From Chaetoderma sp. LZ-2023a (taxonomy: Eukaryota > Mollusca > Caudofoveata > Chaetodermatida > Chaetodermatidae), in NCBI GenBank assembly GCA_034401795.1, contig CM067369.1, positions 142,491,057 through 142,555,056 of the forward strand: a stretch of DNA of 64,000 bases, read 5' to 3'. Within the stretch, counting starts at the first letter, position 1. Every line of letters starts with the position of its first letter. The notes below the pieces were generated by a model. It saw only the letters and a program-made list of their open reading frames with translations, did not search any database and was not told the origin of the DNA. The position numbers and the translations under genes were made by a program. This document shows, in pieces, positions 48,123 to 57,798 of this stretch.

Positions 48123-48866
48123 TCAGCAATGGCGCATAGAGCAGGCTAGTTTCCTGGCTGGATTCAGCTTGTAGGTGAAGGTCTGCGCCTTTTCCAGAGA
48201 GGGCTTGGAGTGTGACAGCTCACCTGTCTCCTTGTTGCTGAAGATGAAGCAGTACAGAGCAGCTGGCCTCTGTACACCTGCGATAAAGTCCCTTTTGGCC
48301 TCCTTGAGGGTTAGGCTGTCGTATATGGTCTCGAGCAGGGCACGTCCACACTTGGAGCTGAAGTATAGCAACCGGGCATTGTGGCGGATTTCTGGTGAGA
48401 TCTCGTGGGTGTACTTCTGAAGGAGGATGAAGACAATTATCTTTGTGTGTCGGATGCGCCTGGTGATGTAGCTGAGGTAGGTGACTGTCTTCTGGTCCAT
48501 TGCAGGGTCATCGATAACTAGAACAAGTGGTTCTGTCAGTCAGGCTGCCAGCTTCTTCTCCATCAGTGCTTGCAGGTTCTGCGTCTTGGTGATTGGGCCA
48601 TTGTACCATTGATCATTACTGTCAACCGCCTCAGCGGCGGAGTCAGACACCAGAAGGATGTATTGAGAGTGTAGATGTTCCACCAGGAGAGCCTGCAGCA
48701 AGATGTTTTTCCCTTGTCCTGACGGGGCAATGATCAGCATCACCTGGCCAGCATCGGCCGGCCTACTGTCGAATGGTACAGACATGCATGCAGGGGTGAT
48801 GGTTAGCACTTGGTCGGCGGTAGCCTCGTCTATAGCTGGGTGACTAAACGGCAGTACTTCCTGCAC
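48123..48866 (-). pseudogene. A32/FtsK-like DNA-packaging ATPase, remnant
   Basis: The upstream frame (48540-48866) has the P-loop QVMLIIAPSGQGKN, and the downstream frame (48123-48500) begins just after a Walker B-like LVLVIDDPA and continues ITRRIRHTKIIVFILLQKYT, the sensor-like region seen in Polinton and NCLDV packaging ATPases. In virus relatives this enzyme pumps DNA into the capsid. The region is in at least two pieces. Confidence 0.65.
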
Positions 48867-49013
48867 CTCCGGCGTCTATGAAGGATGTGATGGAGGTGTC
48901 AAGCATGAAATCCCAGCAGCAGCTGAGAAGATAGCATAGAGTGTCAGCACCCACAGTGTCTAGTACATCCAGTATCTGTATGATACATGCACGGGAAGCC
49001 ATGACTATCCTGT

Positions 49014-49240
49014 GGTCTTAAATGGCAAACCAAAGAACCCGGACTTCTCCACCTCTGGTAGCTGGAGGCTGGCGGTAGCACCCTCTGTGCCATCAACAGT
49101 GATCTTGCTCAGCCTGATGGTGCCTAGGTCTTAAATGGCAAACCAAAGAACCCTGACTTCTTCACCGCTGGTAGCTGGAGGCTGGCGGTAGCACCCTCTG
49201 TGCCATCAACAGTGATCTTGCTCAGCCTGATGGTGCCTAC
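49014..49240. repeat. Tandem ~115-bp duplication inside the Polinton-like element
   Basis: GTCTTAAATGGCAAACCAAA starts at about 49014 and again at 49129; the copies differ at only a few places over the length. It covers the 3' end of the minus-strand gene 49124-49613. Confidence 0.85.
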
Positions 49241-49613
49241 CTTGAGATTCTCTCCATCCTGTTGGAATGAGCTTCGTGGTTGCAGGAGATCCTTAACCAG
49301 GTCTTGTGCATAGGACTCAGCCATAACCTTGATGTCTCCAGCCTCATCGACTCCAAGCATACCTCGCATCGTCGCCCTGTCCTTGATACCCATCCCCTTG
49401 TATACAGTCTTGGCCTTGTTAATGGCCGATTGTCCTACCGTATCAGTGTTCCCGATTAGATCTCGGGGTAGGATGGTACCGCGGGTCTCCCTTCTGATCG
49501 AAGTCTAGGAAGGAGATATGGTCAACAGTATCCTCTGAACCAAGGCATTCCTCGCCCAAGTGAGCAAGATCGCCTAGCTCTTTGCTTTCTAGGTCTGTGA
49601 GTGACAGGTTCAT
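49124..49613 (-). pseudogene. Unknown acidic protein of the Polinton-like element
   Basis: An upstream part begins MNLSLTDLESKELGDLAHLG at 49613, and an 89-codon frame (49124-49393) has KVMAESYAQDLVKDLLQ and ends VKKSGFFGLPFKT. No known family. The end is followed by a duplicated copy of its last 115 bp. Confidence 0.4.
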
Positions 49614-49617
49614 AGCG

Positions 49618-49773
49618 CTATATACACGGCTTAAACCTACTAGTCATACCCCCAGTGAAATAGTTGGGCATAGGAGGACCACGCAGTCGGCCAAGGGAAC
49701 AGGTAGCAGTGCTCAGGGTACTGGCCCTCTCTGCAGGGTCACGCCTCGTGGGCGGTCCACCATTCCCTGGCAT
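49618..49773 (-). CDS. Small Gly/Pro-rich protein
   Basis: 51 codons, beginning MPGNGGPPTRRDPAERAS and containing RLRGPPMPNYFTGGM. Tight spacing to its neighbours (it ends five bases from the start of the next gene) supports a real small gene. Function unknown. Confidence 0.4.
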   Translation of the reverse strand: MPGNGGPPTRRDPAERASTLSTATCSLGRLRGPPMPNYFTGGMTSRFKPCI

Positions 49774-49883
49774 TGGCAATCCTCAGTCTGCGTGCTCGAC
49801 TATGGGCTACACACCACCCTCCAGCACGCTATGCCTCATATGCTGCAGGGGTCTCATGATCCATCTCTCACTATTCAGAGTGG

Positions 49884-50147
49884 TTAAACATAGGCGACGA
49901 TGATCTCAGCCATTGCACTTGTTGCTAGCCCTAGAAATGCGGCCTCCATTAGTGTAACACGTTCACCCATGATTTTGGCAGCGGCAGTGTAGGAGGCACC
50001 ACTGATGGCGATCTTTGGAATGGGGTGAGTTATTCCAAGACAGTGCTCAGCCACCCCACTCACCACTGTAGCGAGGACAGCCGCAGTGGCGACAGGAAGA
50101 ACATCATTTCCACCTGTCATCTTCACCATGGCCACATTCGCCACCAC
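49884..50147 (-). CDS. Small membrane protein
   Basis: 87 codons with two or three hydrophobic segments: about 17-37 (LPVATAAVLATVVSGVAEHC), 46-58 and 66-87 (LMEAAFLGLATSAMAEIIVA). No signal peptide cut is obvious. Likely a virion or host membrane protein by analogy with the small membrane proteins of related elements. Confidence 0.5.
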   Translation of the reverse strand: MVANVAMVKMTGGNDVLPVATAAVLATVVSGVAEHCLGITHPIPKIAISGASYTAAAKIMGERVTLMEAAFLGLATSAMAEIIVAYV

Positions 50148-50175
50148 ATTGCTGGCGATATAGATTGCCCGGGGC

Positions 50176-50403
50176 TTAGCCTGTGTCAGTAGCTTCTGGG
50201 TCTTGGTTCGCAGCAGGTTCTACACCTTCTGAAGACTCGCCTGGCTCTCGGGCAGTTCTTTCTCGATCTGTACCATTGACGTCATTGTTTAAGCACTGTG
50301 TATACAACGTAGTTAAATGCCTGCGTTCCCTGTCGAGTGAGCTAATAAGATCTTCCCAGTCTGCACCTGCCAGGTGTCCGGGTTGGTACTCAGGAATATT
50401 CAT
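50176..50403 (-). CDS. Small charged protein
   Basis: 75 codons. Residues 10-45 contain a helical charged part (DWEDLISSLDRERRHLTTLY) and the tail is Glu/Pro/Thr-rich. No family recognised. Confidence 0.4.
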   Translation of the reverse strand: MNIPEYQPGHLAGADWEDLISSLDRERRHLTTLYTQCLNNDVNGTDRERTAREPGESSEGVEPAANQDPEATDTG

Positions 50404-50424
50404 CTCTATTGAGACATCTTAAAC

Positions 50425-50604
50425 ATGTCCGGGCTCACGCTATGCAAGAAGTACTATGAGGTCTTCCGGAGGGAGTTGAAGGACTACAAGAAAAAGACAC
50501 CAGATGAGCTCGCTCAGCTCTCCGGTGCTGAGCTGACACAGGAGCTGATAGCTGTGAAGCTCTGTCTAGGATTTGGTAAGGGGCAGATCTGCTTCCTCGA
50601 ATAA
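50425..50604 (+). CDS. Small helical protein, 59 residues
   Basis: MSGLTLCKKYYEVFRRELKD then KKKTPDELAQLSGAELTQEL, ending CFLE and TAA. A clean short frame divergent from 50176-50403, with about 20 bp between them, so the two probably share a promoter. Unknown function. Confidence 0.45.
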   Translation: MSGLTLCKKYYEVFRRELKDYKKKTPDELAQLSGAELTQELIAVKLCLGFGKGQICFLE

Positions 50605-50610
50605 CTTATC

Positions 50611-50922
50611 ATGGGCGGGAGTATCGTCGAGCAGCTCCTGTGAGCTAAAGGTTTCTACAAGGATCGGGAGTATCTATCCGATGTGTTCCAGCAGTTGCAG
50701 ACCTCCATGGCCTCACCTGAATCAGAACTGAACAAGGCTCTGCGATACCACAAGCTGGAAAAAGGATGCGCTGTGGAACCATCCAGCCCTTCGATGTGCA
50801 TGTTGGCAGCGTGTATAGGGGCTGTAGGACTGGCCAAGCTGGTTCAGTGTCTCACCATGGTCCCCACTGCTGCTGTAGAGAGTCAGGATAGTCTTATAGC
50901 TGATTTGCTAGCGGCTGAGTAG
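50611..50922 (+). pseudogene. Unknown small protein remnant
   Basis: A frame starting MGGSIVEQLL seven bases after the preceding gene, with a longer open part at 50683-50922 (MASPESELNKALRYHKLEKG, then a hydrophobic MCMLAACIGAVGLAKLV span). Looks like a membrane-anchored small protein; broken. Confidence 0.35.
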
Positions 50923-51034
50923 GCTGATCCCGAGTGCTATGATAGCTAGGCCTGATACCACTCATAGAGCTACCACGGGAAGTGGTGTCGTGTCGACTGG
51001 CTGCAGTGTCGGGGTCGGAGCTGCCATGGGAAGC
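50905..51034 (-). pseudogene. Very small membrane protein remnant
   Basis: The minus strand reads MAAPTPTLQPVDTTPLPVVAL followed by a hydrophobic VVSGLAIIALGISLLSR. It overlaps the end of the plus-strand gene. Broken and short. Confidence 0.3.
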
Positions 51035-51158
51035 GGCGTGTCAGGGTCGGAATGGCTGTATGGCCCGTACTACCCATAGGTGCGTTGATATCAGTGTTGA
51101 AGCCGAGGTGGACACCGGGGGAGCTCCCCTCTACTATCATGTTGTTATAGCCGCTGAC

Positions 51159-52193
51159 TTAGAAGTCCTCGATGTTCACGATCATGTTGCTTGGAATCAA
51201 CTGTAGGTGTGGTGAAATAGCAAAGTCAAGTTTGCGACAGGCCTTCTGCAACCCCTGCTGGAACTTAGCAATAAGACTGCTGGGATCTGCTACAATGATC
51301 ATATCTTCAACGAGACTGATGAACATGGCCTGGACCTCTGCTCCGCTGACACCATCTGTGGAATGACGCAGCTTGGTCTGTGCTGTAAGGAGGCAGTAGC
51401 ACAGTGCTTCCAGGGACTGGTTGATCCGAACGATCCCTGCTGGTGTGAGGCCTGAGGTGGTGTGTGGGACAAAGTACTTCCACACATCTGGATAGTCCTG
51501 CCGCAAGTCAGTGATGTGCATATTTTGCACCAGTGCTCCAGTGTCGGAGTCTGGATCGAACGAGAATGTCGCTGTCTTCAAATGGCCTACTCGTTGGGGT
51601 GTTCGATAGGGGAATCCTGAGTAGTCACGTCTCGGGTCACTGTACATAACCCCTAGGCCGCTGTTGGCACCCCCATGCCACCAATAGTCCGGGTGAGCGC
51701 TGAACTCTCTCTGTAGTCTGCTGGCCGCTGAGACGCTATGACTGTTGAGCTGTGGGTCGAAGTCGTTTGTATCAGGGAGGCTTGCACCCAGCTCATGGAG
51801 GATTCGTCGCACAGTGAAGTACACGTGGAATCTGAGACAGCTGGCGATGAGCACAGCTTCAGGAGTACCAGAATAGGAGTGAAGCAGGGTGGAACTTACT
51901 CCACATCCTGTCTTGGCACACCACACGGCAAAGTTCGGCTGCTGATTCCAGTATGAGAGGCTTGGAGCAGCCATCCAAGTATGAGCTTGCTTCGCATCCT
52001 TGATGGTGATGGGGTGGTTGGTCAGCGGTCGTGGGTTGACGGAGAAGCTGGTTCGGGACCATCCATCCACTGTGATGGAGAACGGTGTTAGCTCTGGTAT
52101 ATTATCGAGTAGACCTCTCAGGCCAATCAAGGGCGTACCCAGGAGGGGCGGTTGGCTCCGGATGACTGTCGTGAGGTTCAGTGGGAAGGCCAT
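51159..52193 (-). CDS. Large conserved structural-type protein of the Polinton-like element
   Basis: 344 codons, the longest frame of the element. It begins MAFPLNLTTVIRSQPPLLGT and contains PLTNHPITIKDAKQAHTWMA, YWNQQPNFAVWCAKTGCGVS, RDYSGFPYRTPQRVGHLKT and a helical C-terminal part (LVEDMIIVADPSSLIAKFQQ). I remember related unannotated proteins from cnidarian and bivalve genomes in the neighbourhood of Polinton-like genes, but cannot confirm that here. Soluble, no signal peptide. Role unknown; a structural or DNA-handling role is a guess. Confidence 0.6.
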   Translation of the reverse strand: MAFPLNLTTVIRSQPPLLGTPLIGLRGLLDNIPELTPFSITVDGWSRTSFSVNPRPLTNHPITIKDAKQAHTWMAAPSLSYWNQQPNFAVWCAKTGCGVSSTLLHSYSGTPEAVLIASCLRFHVYFTVRRILHELGASLPDTNDFDPQLNSHSVSAASRLQREFSAHPDYWWHGGANSGLGVMYSDPRRDYSGFPYRTPQRVGHLKTATFSFDPDSDTGALVQNMHITDLRQDYPDVWKYFVPHTTSGLTPAGIVRINQSLEALCYCLLTAQTKLRHSTDGVSGAEVQAMFISLVEDMIIVADPSSLIAKFQQGLQKACRKLDFAISPHLQLIPSNMIVNIEDF

Positions 52194-52343
52194 CTATGCT
52201 GGTGTTCTTCAAGCTACCATACAGGCAGCACACTATTTGTAGTCGTCTTGACTCCAGAGACCGGCGAGGTGACCTCGCCGTAACATCTCGTTTTTTAGCT
52301 CCTCCATATCAACCCGCTCGCTGGAGCCTTTGAGGTATTGCTG

Positions 52344-52847
52344 TCACACTTTAGGTTTCTCTGTGCAGTACAGGGCTTGGACCTTCAATATATGGTGGTA
52401 CTCTTCATCGGTGAACTGGCCATCCTCGAGAGCTTTGCTGACAGACACGTAGATTGTCCGTAGCATACTCTGTGCCAGTGTCACATACTTAGCATGCTTC
52501 TCCAGCCTCCTTGTGATCTGCCGCTGCCCCACCCCTAAGCCCTTGGCCAAGACAGTGGCGGCTAGTGTCACGCCATCCAGCCGGATGGCAATGAGGGCAC
52601 CCACCCCTGTAGCGAGAGTTGCCACACCAGCACTGGCTCCAATCACACCCGCAGCAATGGTTGTACATGCGAGGACGTATGCTGTCTTATATCGCCTGCG
52701 CGTTCTGCTGTACTTTTCTGCTTCACAGACGAGATTCTTCCTGATGGTATCTATCTGCTGGAGTCGCCAGCCGTGGATGGTACCGCCCTCGTCAGCAGTC
52801 AGGGAGGGGTATAGTTCTGGTTGTTTCCGCCACTCTGATTTTGCCAT
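52344..52847 (-). CDS. Membrane-anchored helical protein
   Basis: 167 codons: a basic helical N-terminal part (MAKSEWRKQPELYPSL ... RRRYKTAYVLACT), a 45-residue hydrophobic Gly/Ala-rich stretch with two likely spans (TTIAAGVIGASAGVATLATG and ALIAIRLDGVTLAATVLAKG), then a helical tail ending FTDEEYHHILKVQALY. The build (charged helix, glycine-rich hairpin, charged helix) resembles virion membrane proteins. A further tiny frame (52233-52307, 24 codons) follows on the same strand. Confidence 0.55.
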   Translation of the reverse strand: MAKSEWRKQPELYPSLTADEGGTIHGWRLQQIDTIRKNLVCEAEKYSRTRRRYKTAYVLACTTIAAGVIGASAGVATLATGVGALIAIRLDGVTLAATVLAKGLGVGQRQITRRLEKHAKYVTLAQSMLRTIYVSVSKALEDGQFTDEEYHHILKVQALYCTEKPKV

Positions 52848-53035
52848 AGTATATCTGGAGGATTAAACGGCATCACCTGCAGAATCTGCTCATGAGTCAT
52901 AGAAGGGTTCATTTTGGAGAGCTTGGCGAACTGTACCAGCTTACAGGTGTTGAGACAGACGTCTCTTAGACAGTGGTCATCCAGCACTATGTCGGGTGCC
53001 AGTAGCTTTCTGAGATGTGACACCTGGAACTTCAC
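52799..53035 (-). CDS. Small protein overlapping the start of the membrane protein
   Basis: 78 codons, MKFQVSHLRKLLAPDIVLDD ... MPFNPPDILWQNQSGGNNQN. The 49-bp overlap with 52344-52847 in another frame is typical of compact virus-like genomes. No family recognised. Confidence 0.45.
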   Translation of the reverse strand: MKFQVSHLRKLLAPDIVLDDHCLRDVCLNTCKLVQFAKLSKMNPSMTHEQILQVMPFNPPDILWQNQSGGNNQNYTPP

Positions 53036-53086
53036 CTTATCACCAAGATAGTAGGTCCGCCGCTGGATGGCTTTCTTGGTCTTACA

Positions 53087-53441
53087 CTACTGCACCATCT
53101 CCTCTTCCAACTGTATGACCTCTGGCTCATCCTCATCTGAGAAGACACCTGGCTCATCCTCGTCCGTGAAGACATCTGGCTCATTGTCGTCTGTCAAGAC
53201 GCCTATGTTCCGCTTACTCTCCTCCAGGAGGGCCTGCCAGTATTGGAAATTTTCACTGTTCCTTCGCCTCCTTGCAAGGCTCGCGTTCTCTTGATACATT
53301 CTCCCGCTGTAGTCGCTCTCCTTCTTGTTGCAGTGCGAGCCTCTGTTCGTTTAACGCCTTTATCTGTGCAGGGATCATGAAGTGGCGAACCGCTTTCTTC
53401 AGCATCTCGGCCCAGGTCAAATATTCCTGGTATGATATCAT
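53087..53441 (-). pseudogene. Coiled-coil protein with acidic tail, remnant
   Basis: Two overlapping frames: one (53253-53441) is helical and charged (KALNEQRLALQQEGERLQRE), the other (53087-53299) ends in a repeated acidic motif TDEDEPGVFSDEDEPEV. Both appear to belong to one gene that is now in pieces. Confidence 0.4.
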
Positions 53442-53448
53442 ATTGTCA

Positions 53449-53817
53449 TCAGGTCAATGAGTAATAAGAATGTAAACTCTGGGCGTCTGATATCCCATCC
53501 ATGCTGGCATATATGTTAATGGAGGGGCTGTCAAACAGGTGATTTACAGGTGTGAACAGGCTAGGATTGATAGCTTTCCATAGGTTGCTGTTGGCACCTG
53601 GGAGATACTCTATCACGTCCCAGCTGACTTCTACCAGTGAGCTGCTGTGTGCACTGCCCGGAGGTTGATGTAGCACACCGGCGTGTATGTATGTTGTGCC
53701 CCGCTGTGGCACCTCAAAGAAGACCCATTCTACACGGTACTGTACCACCCGTCTCCCCTCTAGAGAGGGTGAGATTATGTTATCACCACTGGAGAGCAGC
53801 AGTCGGACAATCGGCAT
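53449..53817 (-). CDS. Beta-rich small structural candidate
   Basis: 122 codons, MPIVRLLLSSGDNIISPSLE, VVQYRVEWVFFEVPQRGTTY, EVSWDVIEYLPGANSNLWKA. Alternating hydrophobic residues suggest a beta-sandwich, perhaps a minor capsid protein. Inference only. Confidence 0.45.
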   Translation of the reverse strand: MPIVRLLLSSGDNIISPSLEGRRVVQYRVEWVFFEVPQRGTTYIHAGVLHQPPGSAHSSSLVEVSWDVIEYLPGANSNLWKAINPSLFTPVNHLFDSPSINIYASMDGISDAQSLHSYYSLT

Positions 53818-53857
53818 GGTTATATCTTCTGTTTAAACCCCTTCTATATAGTGTGCT

Positions 53858-54800
53858 ATGGAACCCATATTTGCTCACTCGACTGGTCTTGCTGACCTGG
53901 CAGATGTGTATGCAGTTGATGCTGCCAAGGTAGAAGAGAGCGATGGCAAGTCATTCGTCCTACAGTACGAAACACACTCAAAGGTATTCTCCCTCCACCC
54001 CATTGGTGGTGATGGGGTGAGCTGCTCACAGACCTCAAGGATGTGTCGAAGGAGCACCTGGGCCACAACATAGATGGTCACAAGATCGTGTTTCGGTACG
54101 ATTTCCCGAAGAGGGAGTACATCCTCGAGCCATTGATTGAGGTCTCGGATACAGAGGTGGCAGATATCAACACCCTAAATGACGACCTAAGCTTTCATCT
54201 TTTGACCAAACACTATTAGAGCGGTGCCCCGCAGATGACACATGAGGGTCTGCTATTGACCCTGGCAAACCTGCAGTTCATGTTTGAGAAGAATGGTACC
54301 GCGCTGGACCTGGTGGTAACTGGAAAACATGGTTACCACTATATAAGCCTCCCGCAGTCATTGACATAGAGGTTACTCCCCTCTCCACTGTTGTGAAAAG
54401 GGATGGAACAGTTCGAAAGCTCTACATTCTGGGATCATCCTTCCTCACCTACATAGGTGAAGGTGTCTCCCTGACGAGGGTGGCTCACTGGATCGGGGTT
54501 ACAGGTAGAAAGCTCCTGCTGTGTCGTTCATTCGATGGACCAGAAGAAGCTGTTAACCTCCAGGATGGCATCCTACGGGTAGATGGTGCTGTTAAACTGC
54601 TTCAGCGAGTCAGACTCACTAGCCCACAAACGACTCATATAGTCCTAGAGCTACGTTTCTTAGCCAGCAGCAAAGTGAAGCAGCTAGCCCCTGCCCCTGA
54701 GGGGATGAAGATTACTATTGAACCGGATGGAGCAGGGCTCGATCTGGCACAGATATTTCTCGAGGGGTTCACTCTGTTCAGTTTAACTCTTCATGTATAG
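53858..54800 (+). pseudogene. Unknown protein region on the plus strand
   Basis: Begins MEPIFAHSTGLADLADVYAV; downstream frames include KIVFRYDFPKREYILEPLIE and, at 54393-54800, MKRDGTVRKLYILGSSFLTY and TTHIVLELRFLASSKVKQLA. Beta-rich, compatible with another capsid-like component. In several pieces. Confidence 0.4.
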
Positions 54801-54802
54801 CC

Positions 54803-55177
54803 ATGATTCACATCATACTGCTCGTGCTGGCGTTTACAGCAGTGGCACAGGGCGCTGAGACTGCCATGATATTGGATGCTAAGTGGGCCCACTTCCGGGA
54901 TACCCCCCAGTACAATCATTGGGAAGACCCCTTGCGGAGAAACATTTATGACCGCTTTCACTCACGTGAAGAGATCGAGTCTGTCTGCCACTTCTATGGT
55001 GTGGAGAGGGTAGGACGTGGTTGTCTGCTGAAGACACATGCTCAGCACCAGATTCTCTGTGTAACATGTGAGCATGCCATAGTCTGCCGTGGTGCAAATG
55101 CTAAGCACTTTAGCCTCCTACCAAGTGAGCGTTGTCAAGGTAGATGGAAGACACTATGGGTGGTCCCATCATGCTGA
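54803..55177 (+). CDS. Secreted cysteine-containing protein
   Basis: 124 codons with a clear signal peptide (MIHIILLVLAFTAVAQGAET, cut likely after QGA). The mature part has seven or eight cysteines (VCHFYGVERVGRGCLLKT, LCVTCEHAIVCRG), suggesting disulphides. It starts two bases after the stop of the preceding frame. No family recognised. Confidence 0.5.
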   Translation: MIHIILLVLAFTAVAQGAETAMILDAKWAHFRDTPQYNHWEDPLRRNIYDRFHSREEIESVCHFYGVERVGRGCLLKTHAQHQILCVTCEHAIVCRGANAKHFSLLPSERCQGRWKTLWVVPSC

Positions 55178-55364
55178 TGCGACTCTGGCCGAGACTACCT
55201 GTTTGTCTGAGCCTACACAGAATAGAGAGAGGCCAGCCACTGGCCGGTATCCTGAGGAGGTTCTCCCGGACAGTGAGGTCCGCAAGGGAGTTTTATTTTC
55301 GCCACAGCCTTCCATGTCAGCATGTCCCATCTCAACCACGACGGTCATATGTCTCAAATTTCTA

Positions 55365-55620
55365 TACCCCAGGGATTGAGAGGGCGGTGGGGGCCACGGA
55401 TCGCCGAACAGCTGCCAGTTGAGGTCGGTGGTATCATTTTAATTCCGACCAGGATTAAATCACTTCATTCTCGTGGTACTGATCAGAACCGGAATGAAAG
55501 GCAAACACCAACCACATGTCTCAACAACCCTAAGTCCCCAGGGATTAAAAGGGCGGTGGGGCCACGGATCGCCGATCAGCTGTCAGTTGAAGGAGGTGGT
55601 ATCATTTTAATTCCGACTCT
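55365..55620. repeat. Direct repeat of ~80 bp, 168 bp apart
   Basis: CCAGGGATTGAGAGGGCGGT...GGTATCATTTTAATTCCGAC (about 55370-55451) recurs at about 55538-55617. It may belong to the right-hand edge of the Polinton-like element, since coding-like, GC-rich sequence stops soon after. Confidence 0.7.
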
Positions 55621-55969
55621 ACTACTGCATTGCATTCTCGGCCTAGCTTTGCATGATCTTTGCTCTGACTATTTTGGTAGAGGATGAGCCTTCTGTTGTT
55701 CGGACAGATTTACAAGTGGATCTGCAGTGTAGCGTCAAGCTCTGTTGTTACTCTTGACAACTCTTACATTAGTTGCTGATGTTTCAATGCATTTAAGTAC
55801 TCTTGATAAAGTCTCATTTGAATTTGAGTTTATGTCAATGGTTGCTATCTGGTCCTCGAGAGTCCTCGTGAATGACATTTGAGTAGTGTTGTCAGTAACG
55901 AGTCTCTTGTTCAAAGTTTACTTTCTCACGTTGGTTGGCATGGTGCTTATTTAGCAGACAAATGGGCTT

Positions 55970-56540
55970 CATTCGAAGTCAGGTGACAGAGACTGGCTTA
56001 TGATCAGAGTTAACGGATGGGCTTCCATGTGAAAGGGAATCTGAAATAGTGATTTTGCACTGATTTTACACATCTCAATCAATTTGGTTGAAGAGAACTG
56101 TTGTGGCCTTGAATCCTGTCTCTGCTCTACAGGCTGTGATCTGTCCTGTTCATATTGTTTGGTGATTACATGAGTGCTTGAAGAGCATATTTGTAGCAAA
56201 GAGACAGTGAGCACTGAGGAAAAATGCCAGAGCGTCTGCATTGCTGTTACATTTGCCCATAACCTATGACCCCATGCACATGTTGTGTCCCGCATCCTTT
56301 TTGCTTTGCTGAGTTTGCCTAGGTTGGAGTTGACGTCGACAAAGACAAACAATTGCCATCTGGCTGGAATGTTGATGGTAGAACTCAGTTCGGCATAGAA
56401 AAACTTGATCAGGGTATGATAGCCCTTGGATTTTTCGGCAGTTGAACAAATGCATTAACAGTGGCACTTGTGGCGGTACCATTTCACAATGGCATGGCCA
56501 GGTCAATGAATGCAACACAATCGCTGATGTATCCAAAACA
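55970..56540 (-). pseudogene. Unrecognised minus-strand frames
   Basis: Two overlapping frames (127 and 90 codons) on the minus strand. The upstream one reads MDTSAIVLHSLTWPCHCEMV, the downstream one FVFVDVNSNLGKLSKAKRMR. They could be a later exon of the gene whose first exon lies at 57.4 kb, but I see no diagnostic motif. Confidence 0.2.
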
Positions 56541-56935
56541 TAGGATGTGATCCAAGAGCCTCTGTCCGATTACAACTCCCAGATCATGTTATGTGGCCTG
56601 TTACTGCTGCTTGCTGATTAGCTTTTAACCAGTTTACAGTTGCTACTCTGAATGAGTGGATATGTTTATTTATTGGATGCATGCAACATCAATGTTATAG
56701 TATTTAAGGTATCATCATAATGTTTGTCGCTTAAATGTGGTGGTCAAGCCACGTACATTTCATGTTGAGATTGCAAACTCGTATGGAGATGACAACGACT
56801 GAGGATGTTGAGTACAGTTTGTTTGAAGAAGCTTAGACATGGCCAAAGTTACCCCTGAATGCGGTTATAAGCTCATAAACCTTGATGATGTTGTCAGCAT
56901 TTTAAGTTTCGCGAATGTGGAACTTTGTGCATCCT

Positions 56936-57451
56936 CTACATATTCTTGCATCTAGTAAGGTAATCAAAGTCACCTGCAAACATTTTTGCAAGCATGATAT
57001 TATCCTCCATCGATGTTGCCATATCTCTCAATAACTGTTCTGCGCACCTAGTAGAATATCGTATCAGGTTCTGTTGTTCAGTGTCGCAAAAGAAATAAAT
57101 GTTGGTCTTCGTCGCCGATGACATCAACATTTTCTTTGATCTTCTTTGCTTGCTATATTTACTGGTATGATCTAGTCTTTCATTTTTGGGAGACTTCCTT
57201 GTTCTGTTTAGTTTTTCATGGCTGAATGGCATGTGACACATTATTTTCAAGAAACAGATGTGTGGAAGAATCGGGGTCAAATGAGAGTGGTACTGGTAGA
57301 GGTAACACATCAAATTCTTTATATTCACAAATGTTGTCTAAGAATTTCTCATATGCGGCAAGAGCAAATTGTATTCTGGCTTTTGTGGGTATCGTAAAAG
57401 ATTTCCCACCATCTTTTTGGCGCACTTGACATACGTTCCAATCCATTATCT
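56936..57451 (-). pseudogene. First-exon remnant of a dispersed cysteine-rich gene family
   Basis: After a splice acceptor (CATTTCAG) the minus strand reads DWNVCQVRQKDGGKSFTIPT and AYEKFLDNI; then, in another frame, CHMPFSHEKLNRTRK, SSATKTNIYFFCDTEQQNLI and LAKMFAGDFDYLTR. The order W..C, (W)H.PC...LNR, C.FC, LLAKL.AGD is what I remember from a large unnamed gene family of corals, echinoderms and molluscs. One frame change and a missing end make this a pseudogene. Function unknown. Confidence 0.4.
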
Positions 57452-57721
57452 GAAATGAATGAGAAACAGAAATTCATATTCTTGATAATAAAGCATAGGG
57501 GTTTATATAAAGGATATTGCTTCATTAGTTATAGGGGTATTACTTGTTGGACAAAAACACCCAACCTTTCGGGTGCATGCTTTAACATGACTTACTCTTG
57601 ACCACATATCTTAAGTACCCATCATATTGCGGCCCCAAAGAGAGGTGGTCATTATAGGCAAGTTTTCCATTATTTATGGATTGATATTATTAAAATAATA
57701 AATTATATAATATGGCATCAA

Positions 57722-57796
<75 letters not shown>
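57722..57796. repeat. (TA)n microsatellite
   Basis: Pure TA run of 75 bp. Confidence 0.97.

Positions 57797-57798
<2 letters not shown>

Larger units (their letters stand above)
44940..55620. mobile_element. Polinton-like element, incomplete fossil
   Basis: A block of about 20 short, closely packed genes on both strands, clearly GC-richer than its surroundings. It carries a Polinton-type integrase piece, an A32/FtsK-like packaging ATPase, candidates for capsid proteins, small membrane proteins, acidic coiled-coil proteins and a secreted protein. I see no PolB and no terminal inverted repeats. The left side ends at the Gypsy element. Several frames are broken (I estimate five or more breaks), so it is a fossil of moderate age. 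It may alternatively belong to a related, unnamed virus-like group. Confidence 0.7.

Noticed and set aside
44940-55620. A DNA polymerase B gene in the Polinton-like element
   Set aside because: No frame shows the expected DTDS or exonuclease motifs; nothing is long enough.
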